Of a DNA stretch of 6,735 nucleotides, positions 1 to 6,348 are shown in pieces. Both the position numbers and the translations under genes were made by a program. Each line of letters starts with the position of its first letter. Within the stretch, counting starts at the first letter, position 1. The DNA lies in contig JAGGTL010000014.1 in NCBI GenBank assembly GCA_021163805.1, positions 1-6,735 of the forward strand, given 5' to 3'. The stretch is from Candidatus Aenigmatarchaeota archaeon. Its GTDB lineage: Archaea > Aenigmatarchaeota > Aenigmatarchaeia > QMZS01. Below the pieces are notes generated by a model. The model saw only the letters and a list, made by a program, of their open reading frames with translations, was not told the DNA's origin and did not search any database.

Positions 1-155
1 CAAAAGAAAGTCCCGAATTTGAGCAAATCATTTTACCGGATTTGGCAGAAAGAAACAAAGTTTTTTCCATGATATTGCCATCTTCCATCTGGCTGCCAAT
101 TAATACCTTCAAAGAACAAGAAAAAGCAGAAAAAATTTTAAAAAATAATTGTTAA
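1..155 (+). CDS. C-terminal fragment of an unidentified protein
   Basis: The reading frame is open from the window edge (first full codon at base 3) through 50 codons to a TAA at 153-155. Its 5' part lies outside the window. The visible tail has an acidic stretch (ESPEFEQ), then a hydrophobic segment around SMILPSSIWLPI, then a Lys/Glu-rich helix (FKEQEKAEKILKNNC) that ends the protein. A hydrophobic strand with a Leu-Pro pair followed by a terminal amphipathic helix also occurs at the C-termini of some PLP-dependent aminotransferases. Fifty residues are too few to support that, so no function is assigned. The other two forward frames stop within the first 72 bases, which supports this frame. 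The next gene is convergent, with an 84-base gap. Confidence 0.55.
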   Translation, partial: KESPEFEQIILPDLAERNKVFSMILPSSIWLPINTFKEQEKAEKILKNNC

Positions 156-166
156 AATTCTTTTAG

Positions 167-182
167 AAAAAAAATCAAAAAA
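167..182 (-). terminator. Oligo-T terminator of the beta-propeller gene
   Basis: Read on the minus strand, this is T6-GA-T8, about 60 nt past the stop codon of the beta-propeller gene. A shorter T6 run lies in between, near 217-222. Archaeal RNA polymerase terminates at oligo-T tracts without needing a hairpin, so this is a good terminator candidate. No strong hairpin is seen. Confidence 0.55.
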
Positions 183-239
183 TTTAATTCCCTAAAACAA
201 CTTTTACGCAATTTATTGAAAAAAGAGAATTTTGGATTT

Positions 240-2147
240 TTAAAATTCCAGTTCATTTACTTTTTCCCAAGTATTTTCATCCAAAACACTGATTTTGTTA
301 TCTCCAATTATATAAAGATAATCATCCAGATAAATTGCTCTTCTTGCATTTGTATCAATTATTACTTTCTCAAGTTTTATTTCATAGTTTTCATAAGAGA
401 AAACATACCCATCACTTCTTCCTGGAAGGAAGAATATTTTATGTTTTTTGTCAAGCAGGAAGGCATGGTGAGTATTTAAAATATCAGACCAGTATTCCTG
501 TAAAAAGTATTTACTGATTTCTTTAGGGTTTTCTGGTGAAGAAACATCAAAAAGAGAGATTTTGACTTTTGACTCTTCTTTTCCTATACCCAATATCTTA
601 TCCTCTTCTATTGGATGTAAATAGGAGGAATAACCAGGTATTTTAAGCTTTCCCTTTATCTCGGGGTTTTTTGGGTCTGACAAATCAATAACAAAGAAAG
701 GGTCAATCTGTTTAAATGTAACAATGTATCCTTTATCACCAACAAATCTCACAGAATAAATTCTTTCCTGAAGACCATAATCTTTTATCTTTCCGACTAT
801 TTTCAAATTTCCATCTAAAATATATAAATCATTTGCATTTTGACTCAAACTATTTCCTAATGTGGTTGCAACTCTTAGATGATTGTCAAATTCATCAAGA
901 GAGAATTGGTTTAAAGGTTTTCCAGGAATCTCAGCACTTGCCTCAACTTCCAGATCAAGATTTATTTTTATAATTCCTGTTTTCTCAAGTTCTCTTACAT
1001 GCTCTTTCATATAATCTTTCATTCTGTTTAAAAATTCATTTTCTAATTTTCTCTGCTCTTCCCTGCCCAATGAAGACATATATCGCTCAAATATAATCTT
1101 AATTTCAACCATCTTTGCCTGATCACTTAGTTCATAATTTCTCAGCCTGTTTATATCTTCAATTACATTAAGAGGTACCAAATCCTTGCACTTTTCATTT
1201 AAGAAATTATTAATTAGTTCAATAAGATCTTTATAATAAAAATAAGTTACATAAATTGCATTGTTTGACATATAAACGACTGAACCACTTGAAGTTCCAA
1301 TAAAGGAAATTGAGTTTTTTATCTTCCCAGAAATAGGATCTATTGAAAAACCATGATAAATTACATCTACAGGAATTTTGTTAACAGGATGATATATTTT
1401 GTAATATTCAACAGAGATGGGATTTCCTTTATAAGTAAGAGGTATAATAGGATAAGAAGTATACTGATTAATCCAGTTTTTTGTTATCAAATATATTTTG
1501 CCATCATAAAGCCTTGCTGAAACAAAACTACTGTTTAATTCAATTACCCATTTCTTATCAGGATTTTCTGGAGAGGAAATATCATAACCATAAATTTTAT
1601 CTTTGGAGAAGACAACTAAAATGTTTTTATGCAAAAGAAGCTCTCCGGTTTTATCTATCTCCGCCAAATTTTCTAAATCTTCTGGAGGGAAGGCGTTTAT
1701 AATCTTTGTTTTTCTTGTATCTTCATAATAGCGCCAATAACCTTTATATCCCCAACTCCCCGGAGAAAAATAAATTTCTTTGCCATTTGTTTTTACAATA
1801 TCCGGCTCATCAATTCCTAAAACCTGAACATTTGTTTCAGAAACTCTTTTAGGTTCTGCTGTTTCTCCCGGTGCACTTTTTTCATATGAGATATCTTGAC
1901 TCATTGCAAGAGTTCTCATATTGGTGGGAATCTCACTGGGAGATAAATATCCAAAACTTACAAATTCTGCTGATTCTTGCAAATAATTTCTAAGTTCCTG
2001 TTCTGAAGAGAATTTTTCAACTCCTGCAAAATCAGAACCTGAACTTGAATATGTTGAAACTGACTCAAATAAAATGTAAATTAATACAAGAATAACCAAA
2101 GCCACCAGATAATTAATTAAATTTATCTTATTTTTAGAAACTATCAT
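240..2147 (-). CDS. Membrane-anchored secreted beta-propeller domain protein
   Basis: This is a 635-residue member of the family of secreted proteins with a C-terminal beta-propeller distantly related to WD40 repeats. Family hallmarks are visible: TNVQVLGIDEPDIVKTNG (about residues 105-122), NQFSLDEFDNHLRVATT (413-429), YSVRFVGDKGYIVTFKQ (464-480) followed by DPFFVIDLSDPKNPEIKGKL, then YSSYLHPIEEDKILGIGKE (506-524). Repeated SPENP/DPKNP turns mark blade boundaries. A single hydrophobic segment at residues 9-27, preceded by lysines and with no lipobox or clear cleavage site, suggests an uncleaved anchor with the body outside the cell. A Ser-rich linker follows. Residues about 305-390 form a helical, charged insertion between blades. 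The ATG at 2147 is preferred over the GTG at 2156 because that GTG lies inside the Shine-Dalgarno sequence. The family's biochemical role is not established, and no catalytic motif is evident. Confidence 0.9.
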   Translation of the reverse strand: MIVSKNKINLINYLVALVILVLIYILFESVSTYSSSGSDFAGVEKFSSEQELRNYLQESAEFVSFGYLSPSEIPTNMRTLAMSQDISYEKSAPGETAEPKRVSETNVQVLGIDEPDIVKTNGKEIYFSPGSWGYKGYWRYYEDTRKTKIINAFPPEDLENLAEIDKTGELLLHKNILVVFSKDKIYGYDISSPENPDKKWVIELNSSFVSARLYDGKIYLITKNWINQYTSYPIIPLTYKGNPISVEYYKIYHPVNKIPVDVIYHGFSIDPISGKIKNSISFIGTSSGSVVYMSNNAIYVTYFYYKDLIELINNFLNEKCKDLVPLNVIEDINRLRNYELSDQAKMVEIKIIFERYMSSLGREEQRKLENEFLNRMKDYMKEHVRELEKTGIIKINLDLEVEASAEIPGKPLNQFSLDEFDNHLRVATTLGNSLSQNANDLYILDGNLKIVGKIKDYGLQERIYSVRFVGDKGYIVTFKQIDPFFVIDLSDPKNPEIKGKLKIPGYSSYLHPIEEDKILGIGKEESKVKISLFDVSSPENPKEISKYFLQEYWSDILNTHHAFLLDKKHKIFFLPGRSDGYVFSYENYEIKLEKVIIDTNARRAIYLDDYLYIIGDNKISVLDENTWEKVNELEF

Positions 2148-2153
2148 AAATAA

Positions 2154-2160
2154 CACCTCT
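2154..2160 (-). promoter_or_regulatory. Shine-Dalgarno site of the beta-propeller gene
   Basis: Read on the minus strand, AGAGGTG lies 6 nt before the ATG at 2147. It matches the anti-Shine-Dalgarno end of 16S rRNA and fixes the start. The alternative GTG at 2156 would be part of this site. No other gene in the window has such a site. Confidence 0.75.
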
Positions 2161-2174
2161 ATAAAAATACTAAG

Positions 2175-2189
2175 ATAAAAAACTTTAAA
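2175..2189 (-). promoter_or_regulatory. TATA-box promoter of the beta-propeller gene
   Basis: On the minus strand this reads TTTAAAGTTTTTTAT. It is identical over 15 bases to the promoter of the thermosome gene (6274-6288). With the usual spacing of about 25-27 nt from the TATA centre, transcription would start near 2160, giving a leader of about 12 nt that begins at the Shine-Dalgarno sequence. Confidence 0.6.
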
Positions 2190-2306
2190 TAGTTTTAAGT
2201 AATCCTATACGACATCCTTAAACTCAAAATTAACAATATTTTTGACACAAACTGTTCGGAAAATTTTTTGATTAGGACAGAAAAGTAATTTTTACTATTA
2301 GTATTT

Positions 2307-2978
2307 ATGTTGATAGAAAGACTCCCAAGCGGAAGCAAGATTATTGATGATTTTTTGAATGGAGGGGTGGAACACGGAGCAATAACAAATTTTTATGGAC
2401 CCCCAGGGTCTGGAAAAACAAATCTATCCCTTCATTTTACTTTATCAAACAGTAAACGCGGAAAAACCGTTTTTATTGATACAGAAAACGGTTTTTCAAT
2501 TGAAAGATTTTTCCAGATTGGAGGAAACCGAGAAATTTTAAAACAAATATTGTATGAAACGCCAACAAATTTCAAAGAACAACTTAAAACCATTCAGAAA
2601 TTAAGAAATCTTGATATAAAGTTAATAGTAGTTGATTCCATTGTTTCTTTATACAGGCTTGAGATAAATAAAGATAATTTCACGGAAATAAACAAAGAAC
2701 TGGCAAAACAACTTGCCATTCTTTCTTTCATAGCAAAAGAGAAAAAAATTCCCGTAATAATTACAAATCAGGTCTATTCAGTAAATTCAGACGAAATAGA
2801 ACTTTCCGGCCGGGATATTGTAAAATATTGGAGTAAATGTTTAATTGAATTAAAAAAAATAGATGACAACAGAAGGCTTGCAATTTTGAGAAAACACAGA
2901 AGTCTGCCGGAAGGAAGAAAAGCGGAATTTGAAATAACAAATACCGGAATAGAAAAAGCAAAATTCAGAATTTTTTAA
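2307..2978 (+). CDS. radB: DNA repair and recombination protein RadB
   Basis: RadB is the archaeal RadA/RecA paralogue made of the ATPase core alone. It binds DNA and is thought to assist or modulate RadA in homologous recombination, with weak ATPase activity and little strand exchange of its own. The 223 residues show Walker A GPPGSGKT at 31-38, the FIDTENGF segment at 57-64, a Walker B strand LIVVDS at 106-111, the TNQVY segment at 153-157 typical of the RecA core, and the RadB-like C-terminus LRKHRSLPEGRKAEFEITNTGIE (about 194-216). There is no N-terminal helix-hairpin-helix domain, which separates it from RadA. Length is normal for RadB. The ATG at 2307 has no Shine-Dalgarno sequence and starts directly before the family's N-terminal RLPSGSKIIDDFLNGG, so a short or absent leader is likely. 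No convincing TATA box was found. It is divergent from the beta-propeller gene and abuts aIF5A tail to tail. Confidence 0.93.
   Translation: MLIERLPSGSKIIDDFLNGGVEHGAITNFYGPPGSGKTNLSLHFTLSNSKRGKTVFIDTENGFSIERFFQIGGNREILKQILYETPTNFKEQLKTIQKLRNLDIKLIVVDSIVSLYRLEINKDNFTEINKELAKQLAILSFIAKEKKIPVIITNQVYSVNSDEIELSGRDIVKYWSKCLIELKKIDDNRRLAILRKHRSLPEGRKAEFEITNTGIEKAKFRIF
2953..2963 (-). terminator. Possible oligo-T terminator of aIF5A inside radB
   Basis: On the minus strand this reads T5-GC-T4 in order 3' to 5' across the site (TTTT GC TTTTT when read from 2963 down). It starts about 16 nt past the aIF5A stop and lies wholly inside the 3' end of radB. As the two genes have no spacer, any terminator for aIF5A must sit in radB coding sequence. 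This is the best T-rich stretch nearby, but it is short. Confidence 0.3.
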
Positions 2979-2988
2979 TTATTTTCCA
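2971..2988 (+). terminator. Possible oligo-T terminator of radB spanning its stop
   Basis: A T6 run leads into the radB TAA and is followed by ATTATTTT inside the 3' end of the convergent aIF5A gene. Another T6 run follows near 2996-3001. Archaeal polymerase could terminate here. The tract also encodes the last RadB residues, so the T richness may be partly coding. Confidence 0.35.
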
Positions 2989-3347
2989 ATCAGGGCTTTT
3001 TTACCTTCAACGTCTATATAAACAACTTCTTCTCCTTCCTTAAATTCTTTATTAGACGGAATTGTTAGATCAAACATTTCATATGTTTCGAGGTCCATTA
3101 ATTGGGCGATATTTCCCTGAATACTTACAATCTGCCCTTTCTTTTTCAAAATCATTGGAACTTCAACATTTGCCGTTACGGGTTTTACAAGCATTCTTTT
3201 TTTGCCGTCGAAAATTCCGATTGCTTCCACTTTTGCTTTTGCTTCTCCATGTTTGCTTGTTTTTCCTTTGGACATACTTATAATCTTGCAAGGTTCTCCG
3301 TCTATTTTAATGTAATTCCCCTCTTTAAGTGTTCTTATCTCTACCAT
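2979..3347 (-). CDS. eif5a: Translation initiation factor 5A (aIF5A, hypusine-containing)
   Basis: aIF5A binds the ribosome and relieves stalling during peptide-bond formation, notably at proline-rich stretches. It is activated by conversion of one lysine to hypusine or deoxyhypusine. The 122 residues give the normal archaeal length. An N-terminal SH3-like domain (1-68) holds the modification loop KGKTSKHGEAKAKVEAIGIFD, with Lys32 in SKHG as the modified residue. The second, OB-fold domain (about 69-122) includes the typical QLMDLETYEMFDLTIP segment. The usual loop is T/P-G-K-H-G. Here the Gly before the lysine is Ser. The ATG at 3347 sits about 26 nt from the centre of a TATA box, so the mRNA is probably leaderless. 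The gene lies 60 nt downstream of the SerRS-like gene on the same strand and ends flush with radB on the other strand. Confidence 0.95.
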   Translation of the reverse strand: MVEIRTLKEGNYIKIDGEPCKIISMSKGKTSKHGEAKAKVEAIGIFDGKKRMLVKPVTANVEVPMILKKKGQIVSIQGNIAQLMDLETYEMFDLTIPSNKEFKEGEEVVYIDVEGKKALIGK

Positions 3348-3368
3348 ATTTGTAATTATTTTTAAAAC

Positions 3369-3376
3369 ATATATAA
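3369..3376 (-). promoter_or_regulatory. TATA box of aIF5A
   Basis: TTATATAT on the minus strand, with its centre about 26 nt before the ATG at 3347. This spacing predicts a transcript starting at or next to the start codon. A second TATA-like sequence (TTATAAAT, about 3391-3398) lies further upstream and would give a leader of about 20 nt without a Shine-Dalgarno site. Confidence 0.55.
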
Positions 3377-3407
3377 CCTATTCAGATATTATTTATAACC
3401 AAAATTA

Positions 3408-4577
3408 TTAGATTGATAAAAATAAGTTTTCAAGATTTATCGTTCCTTGCCCGCTTTTTCCTTTTATTTTAAAAATTTTGGTGTAAAGTTCCTCTGAAAA
3501 AAATATTTCTACACAGGGCAACCATTTTTTATTAAAATAAGTTTCAAACAACAAATATTCTTTGTTATTTATTTCTTTCATCACGATTCTGTATTTTAAA
3601 TCAAAATTCCCCATCACTTCTTTAAAAAATTCAATCAAATTTTTTTTTGTAATTTCGTAGTTTTCTGAGTTATTAAAAAATATAAAATTCAATTTGAGAT
3701 AATTCAGATAATAAAAGAATTGTTTGTTTGCCGTGGTATTTTCAAATGCTTTATATAAAGTTAAAGGAATTTCATTATAGAAAGTTCCGATATTTTTTGT
3801 TTCAACTTTTGGAATTTTTCCAGTAATATAGTAAATTTCATAAAGTTGTTTTAGATTAATAGGTTTGGATATATATTCGGAAAAAATTTCTTTTGGAACT
3901 AATTCTGCAATATCTTTATTTTCAAATAGGTTTAAAGGAGTAAGAAAGGGAACAAAAATTTCTTCTGCTTCAAATTCTCTTTTTAATTTAGTTATAATAT
4001 TTTCTTTTATTTCGGAAATTCTTTTAGCTCCTTCTGGAAGATAAATGTTTTCTTTTTTAATAATTCCCTTTTTTGCAAGTTTTGCGATTTTCTGTTCCGG
4101 ATTATTTTTTTCTTTTTTGATTTCCACATTATTCTCAAAGATTATTCTTCCCGTTTTTCTTAAAATTTTCTTCCTTGTGAGATTTATTGCTCTTTCTACA
4201 ACATTATTTTTAAGAAATTCTTTTTCCAGATCTCTGAAAACCATATGACAGAATTTTCCATTGCAGATAACCACTTTTACAAGCGGAATTTTTACTTTTC
4301 CTATAAATTCGCAGGGAAATCTAATTTCATACGAAGGTACATAAAAATCTCTAACACCTAATCGATATTCTCTCAAAAATTCGCTTAGTTCTTTTATAAT
4401 TTCAAAAACCGTTTCTGATAAATTTTTGTCTCCAGAAAGAGTAATATATAATCTATTTGAGGAATAATTGGCTCTTACAAAAAACTTATTTTTTTTCAAT
4501 ATATTCCGAATAACCGGAAAAATTTTTTCATCCAATTCTTTTGAAAATTTTACTATTAATTCCAATTCAGAGTACAT
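3408..4577 (-). CDS. Degenerate type-2 seryl-tRNA synthetase-like protein, probably non-catalytic
   Basis: I recognise this 389-residue protein only by comparison, from memory, with type-2 (methanogen-type) SerRS, a class II synthetase of about 500 residues. Matches run in order. EYRLGVRDFYVPSYEIRFP (70-88) fits the end of the N-terminal tRNA-binding domain (KIGIRGIEVESFTITIP-like), followed by KIPLVKVV. PEQKIAKLAKKGIIKKENIY (160-179) fits the linker DPTVEMLKAGWIKRG. Residues 182-217 fit motif 1 (EIFVPFLTPLNLF against MIFPKLVPWDVW). LYEIYYITGKIP (245-256) fits DYYKVTHEVP. IKGKSGQGTINLENLFLSI (371-389) fits the motif 3 end (SGCSGVGLERWASVFLA). The zinc ligands Cys, Glu and Cys, the motif 2 Arg/Glu signature and the motif 3 Arg have no counterpart. 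The segment between motifs 2 and 3 is shortened, and the tail after motif 3 is missing. Serylation is therefore unlikely. A role in tRNA binding or regulation is inference. It is Lys/Asn/Phe/Ile-rich. A very divergent other class II-like protein is the alternative. Confidence 0.65.
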   Translation of the reverse strand: MYSELELIVKFSKELDEKIFPVIRNILKKNKFFVRANYSSNRLYITLSGDKNLSETVFEIIKELSEFLREYRLGVRDFYVPSYEIRFPCEFIGKVKIPLVKVVICNGKFCHMVFRDLEKEFLKNNVVERAINLTRKKILRKTGRIIFENNVEIKKEKNNPEQKIAKLAKKGIIKKENIYLPEGAKRISEIKENIITKLKREFEAEEIFVPFLTPLNLFENKDIAELVPKEIFSEYISKPINLKQLYEIYYITGKIPKVETKNIGTFYNEIPLTLYKAFENTTANKQFFYYLNYLKLNFIFFNNSENYEITKKNLIEFFKEVMGNFDLKYRIVMKEINNKEYLLFETYFNKKWLPCVEIFFSEELYTKIFKIKGKSGQGTINLENLFLSI

Positions 4578-4592
4578 AAATTAAAAGATTAA

Positions 4593-4602
4593 TTTTATAA
4601 AA
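4593..4602 (-). promoter_or_regulatory. TATA box of the SerRS-like gene
   Basis: A symmetric TTTTATAAAA lies about 20 nt before the ATG at 4577, between the T-rich terminator of the thermosome gene and the start codon. The spacing is slightly short for a leaderless start at 4577. The true start may therefore lie a little downstream, or the transcript may begin just inside the annotated gene. No Shine-Dalgarno sequence precedes the ATG. Confidence 0.4.
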
Positions 4603-4605
4603 TAC

Positions 4606-4624
4606 AAAAAATAAAAAATTAAAA
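4606..4624 (-). terminator. Oligo-T terminator of the thermosome gene
   Basis: Directly after the TGA stop at 4625-4627, the minus strand reads T4-AA-T6-A-T6. This is the strongest T-rich tract in the window and a typical archaeal intrinsic terminator. It separates the thermosome transcript from the SerRS-like gene, which has its own TATA-like element 4-13 nt further on. Confidence 0.65.
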
Positions 4625-6256
4625 TCAATAATTCATTCCTCCCATTCCTCCTCCGGGAGGCGTTGTTGATGATGTGCTTGATTTTCCAGCTGTAATTATA
4701 TCGTCTATCCTTAGAATCATCTCTGCCACATCTGTTGCAGCGGAAACTGCCTGAACTTTTATTTTTGTAGGTTCTACAACGCCCAAGCTCTCCATATCAT
4801 CCACTTTTCCTTCGGAAACATTTATTCCATATTCTTTGTTTCCACTCTCGTGTTTGCTCTTTGCTTCAACCAGCAATTCTACAGCATCCTTTCCAGCACT
4901 CTCAGCCAGAGTTCTCGGAATTATTTCCAAAGACTCTGCAAAAGCATCAATTGCTAATTGCTCCTTTCCACCTATGCTTACGGCATAATCTCTTAATTTT
5001 CCCGCCAGTTCTATTTCTGCCGCTCCTCCACCATATACGTAAGATGAAAGTTCTAAAGTGGAAGCAATTCCAAGAACGGCATCATCCATTGCTCTCTTTG
5101 CTTCATCAACAACATGTTCTGTTCCACCTCTTACAAGAATTGAAACTGCTTTTGGTTCTTTGCATTCTCTTACAAAAACCATTTTATCTTCGCCTATTTT
5201 CTTTTCTTCAACAATCCCCGCTTCTCCCAAATCTTCTGATGATATTTCATTTACATTTGAAACAATTCTTCCTCCTGTTGCCTTTGATAATTTTTCCATA
5301 TCGCTTTCTTTTACCCTTCTCACAGCGAGAATTCCGTATTTTGCCAGATAATATTGAACCAAATCATCAATGCCTTTCTGGCAGAAAACAACATTTGCCC
5401 CGCTGTCTTTTACTTTCTCTGCGAGATTTTTTAGCATTTTTGATTCTTGATCTGCAAAAGCCTGCATTTTTTCCGGATCGGTTATTGAAATCTTTGCATC
5501 GGTTTCTGTTGATTTTACCTCCAGAGCAGCATTCAACAGCGCAATTTTTGCATTTTTAACGAGTTTCGGCATTGCCGAATGAACAATTTCTTTATCTACA
5601 ACAATTCCTTCAATTAATTCTGTATCTGAAACTGAACCGCCTTGTTTTTTTTCTATTTGTATGTCATCAGGATTTATTTTAATAGTTCCATTTTCTTTGC
5701 AAGCAATGTAATTTATTGCATTAACGGCTATTTCTGCCAATTTTTCTTTTGAACTCTCAATGCCCTTTCCCGTCATTGCAGTCAATGCAATTTTTTTTAA
5801 TTCTTGTGTATCTTCCAACGAAATTTTTTGACTTATCTCATTCAACAATTCTATGGTTTTACTTGCTGCCAATCTGTAACCTTTGACAATTGTCGTTCTG
5901 TGAATTCCCTGATCCAATAAATCTCCAGCCTTTTTTAAAAGTTGTCCGGCCAAAATAACTGCAGTGGTTGTGCCGTCTCCAACTTCTTGTTCCTGTGTTT
6001 TTGCAACTTCTCTTATCATCTTTGCTGCCGGATGCTGTATTTCCATTTCGTTTAAGATTGTGACGCCATCATTTGTAATTGTTATATCTCCCGTAGAATC
6101 TACCAGCATTTTATCCATCCCTCTAGGACCCAATGTACTTCTAACCATCTCTGAAACTGAAACTGCCGCCGTGATATTTGCTTTCTGAGCATCCTTTCCA
6201 GTCTGCCTTAAGGCATCTTCCGACAAAACCAATATTGGTTGAGTTATTCCGTTCAT
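4625..6256 (-). CDS. Thermosome subunit (group II chaperonin)
   Basis: This 543-residue protein forms the double-ring ATP-driven folding chamber of archaea (CCT/TCP-1 family), with a built-in lid and no separate co-chaperonin. The equatorial domain shows [13 protein letters not shown] (41-53), TNDGVTIL (61-68) and the ATP-binding GDGTTT (93-98). The intermediate and apical parts follow. [16 protein letters not shown] (163-178) and [17 protein letters not shown] (210-226) match the family. [28 protein letters not shown] (288-315) is the apical core. [20 protein letters not shown] (375-394) carries the catalytic Asp (391 or 392), then [11 protein letters not shown] (408-418) and [12 protein letters not shown] (444-455). 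The C-terminus ends in the Gly/Met tail GGGMGGMNY that projects into the cavity. Length and motifs are complete, so it should be active. The ATG at 6256 lies 2-3 nt from the start site predicted by its TATA box. A terminator follows immediately, so it is a single-gene unit, divergent from uS10. Confidence 0.97.
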   Translation of the reverse strand: MNGITQPILVLSEDALRQTGKDAQKANITAAVSVSEMVRSTLGPRGMDKMLVDSTGDITITNDGVTILNEMEIQHPAAKMIREVAKTQEQEVGDGTTTAVILAGQLLKKAGDLLDQGIHRTTIVKGYRLAASKTIELLNEISQKISLEDTQELKKIALTAMTGKGIESSKEKLAEIAVNAINYIACKENGTIKINPDDIQIEKKQGGSVSDTELIEGIVVDKEIVHSAMPKLVKNAKIALLNAALEVKSTETDAKISITDPEKMQAFADQESKMLKNLAEKVKDSGANVVFCQKGIDDLVQYYLAKYGILAVRRVKESDMEKLSKATGGRIVSNVNEISSEDLGEAGIVEEKKIGEDKMVFVRECKEPKAVSILVRGGTEHVVDEAKRAMDDAVLGIASTLELSSYVYGGGAAEIELAGKLRDYAVSIGGKEQLAIDAFAESLEIIPRTLAESAGKDAVELLVEAKSKHESGNKEYGINVSEGKVDDMESLGVVEPTKIKVQAVSAATDVAEMILRIDDIITAGKSSTSSTTPPGGGMGGMNY

Positions 6257-6273
6257 ATTCCAAATATTATTAC

Positions 6274-6290
6274 ATAAAAAACTTTAAAAG
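6274..6290 (-). promoter_or_regulatory. TATA-box promoter of the thermosome gene
   Basis: The minus strand reads CTTTTAAAG followed by TTTTTTAT. The centre of TTTAAA is about 30 nt from the ATG at 6256, predicting a leader of 0-4 nt. Bases 6274-6288 are identical to the beta-propeller promoter at 2175-2189. Confidence 0.6.
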
Positions 6291-6317
6291 AAGTGTCTGG
6301 AGAATTAAAAGTATTTC

Positions 6318-6329
6318 TTATATTTAAAT
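6318..6329 (+). promoter_or_regulatory. Possible TATA box upstream of uS10
   Basis: TTATATTTAAAT is a good archaeal TATA-like sequence. A start about 26 nt from its centre would fall near 6349, at the ATG of a 22-codon reading frame (6349-6417), and give uS10 a leader of about 77 nt. A weaker alternative, AATTTTTATT at 6394-6403, is spaced for a leaderless uS10 start at 6426. The sequence does not decide between them. Confidence 0.35.
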
Positions 6330-6348
6330 GTATGCAATTTTTTCAATC

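Noticed and set aside
216..517. Two overlapping plus-strand frames over the 3' end of the beta-propeller gene
   Set aside because: They lie antisense to the conserved C-terminal blades, are Phe/Ile/His-rich and lack any promoter or ribosome binding site.
2148..2156. GTG start at 2156 giving a 638-residue beta-propeller protein
   Set aside because: The GTG is part of the AGAGGTG Shine-Dalgarno sequence for the ATG at 2147, and the predicted transcript would begin only about 4 nt before it.
2307..2978. RadA or KaiC-like protein instead of RadB
   Set aside because: There is a single ATPase core of 223 residues with no helix-hairpin-helix domain and with the RadB-type C-terminus (RKHRSLPEGR), which fits RadB.
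3062..3365. Plus-strand frames over aIF5A
   Set aside because: They are antisense shadows of a conserved aIF5A. Their products are Phe/Leu/Cys-rich and without motifs.
4861..5559. Plus-strand open frame of 232 codons inside the thermosome gene
   Set aside because: It is the complement of a full, motif-complete thermosome. Its product is a Leu/Pro/His/Gln-rich sequence with no family features, typical of an antisense shadow.
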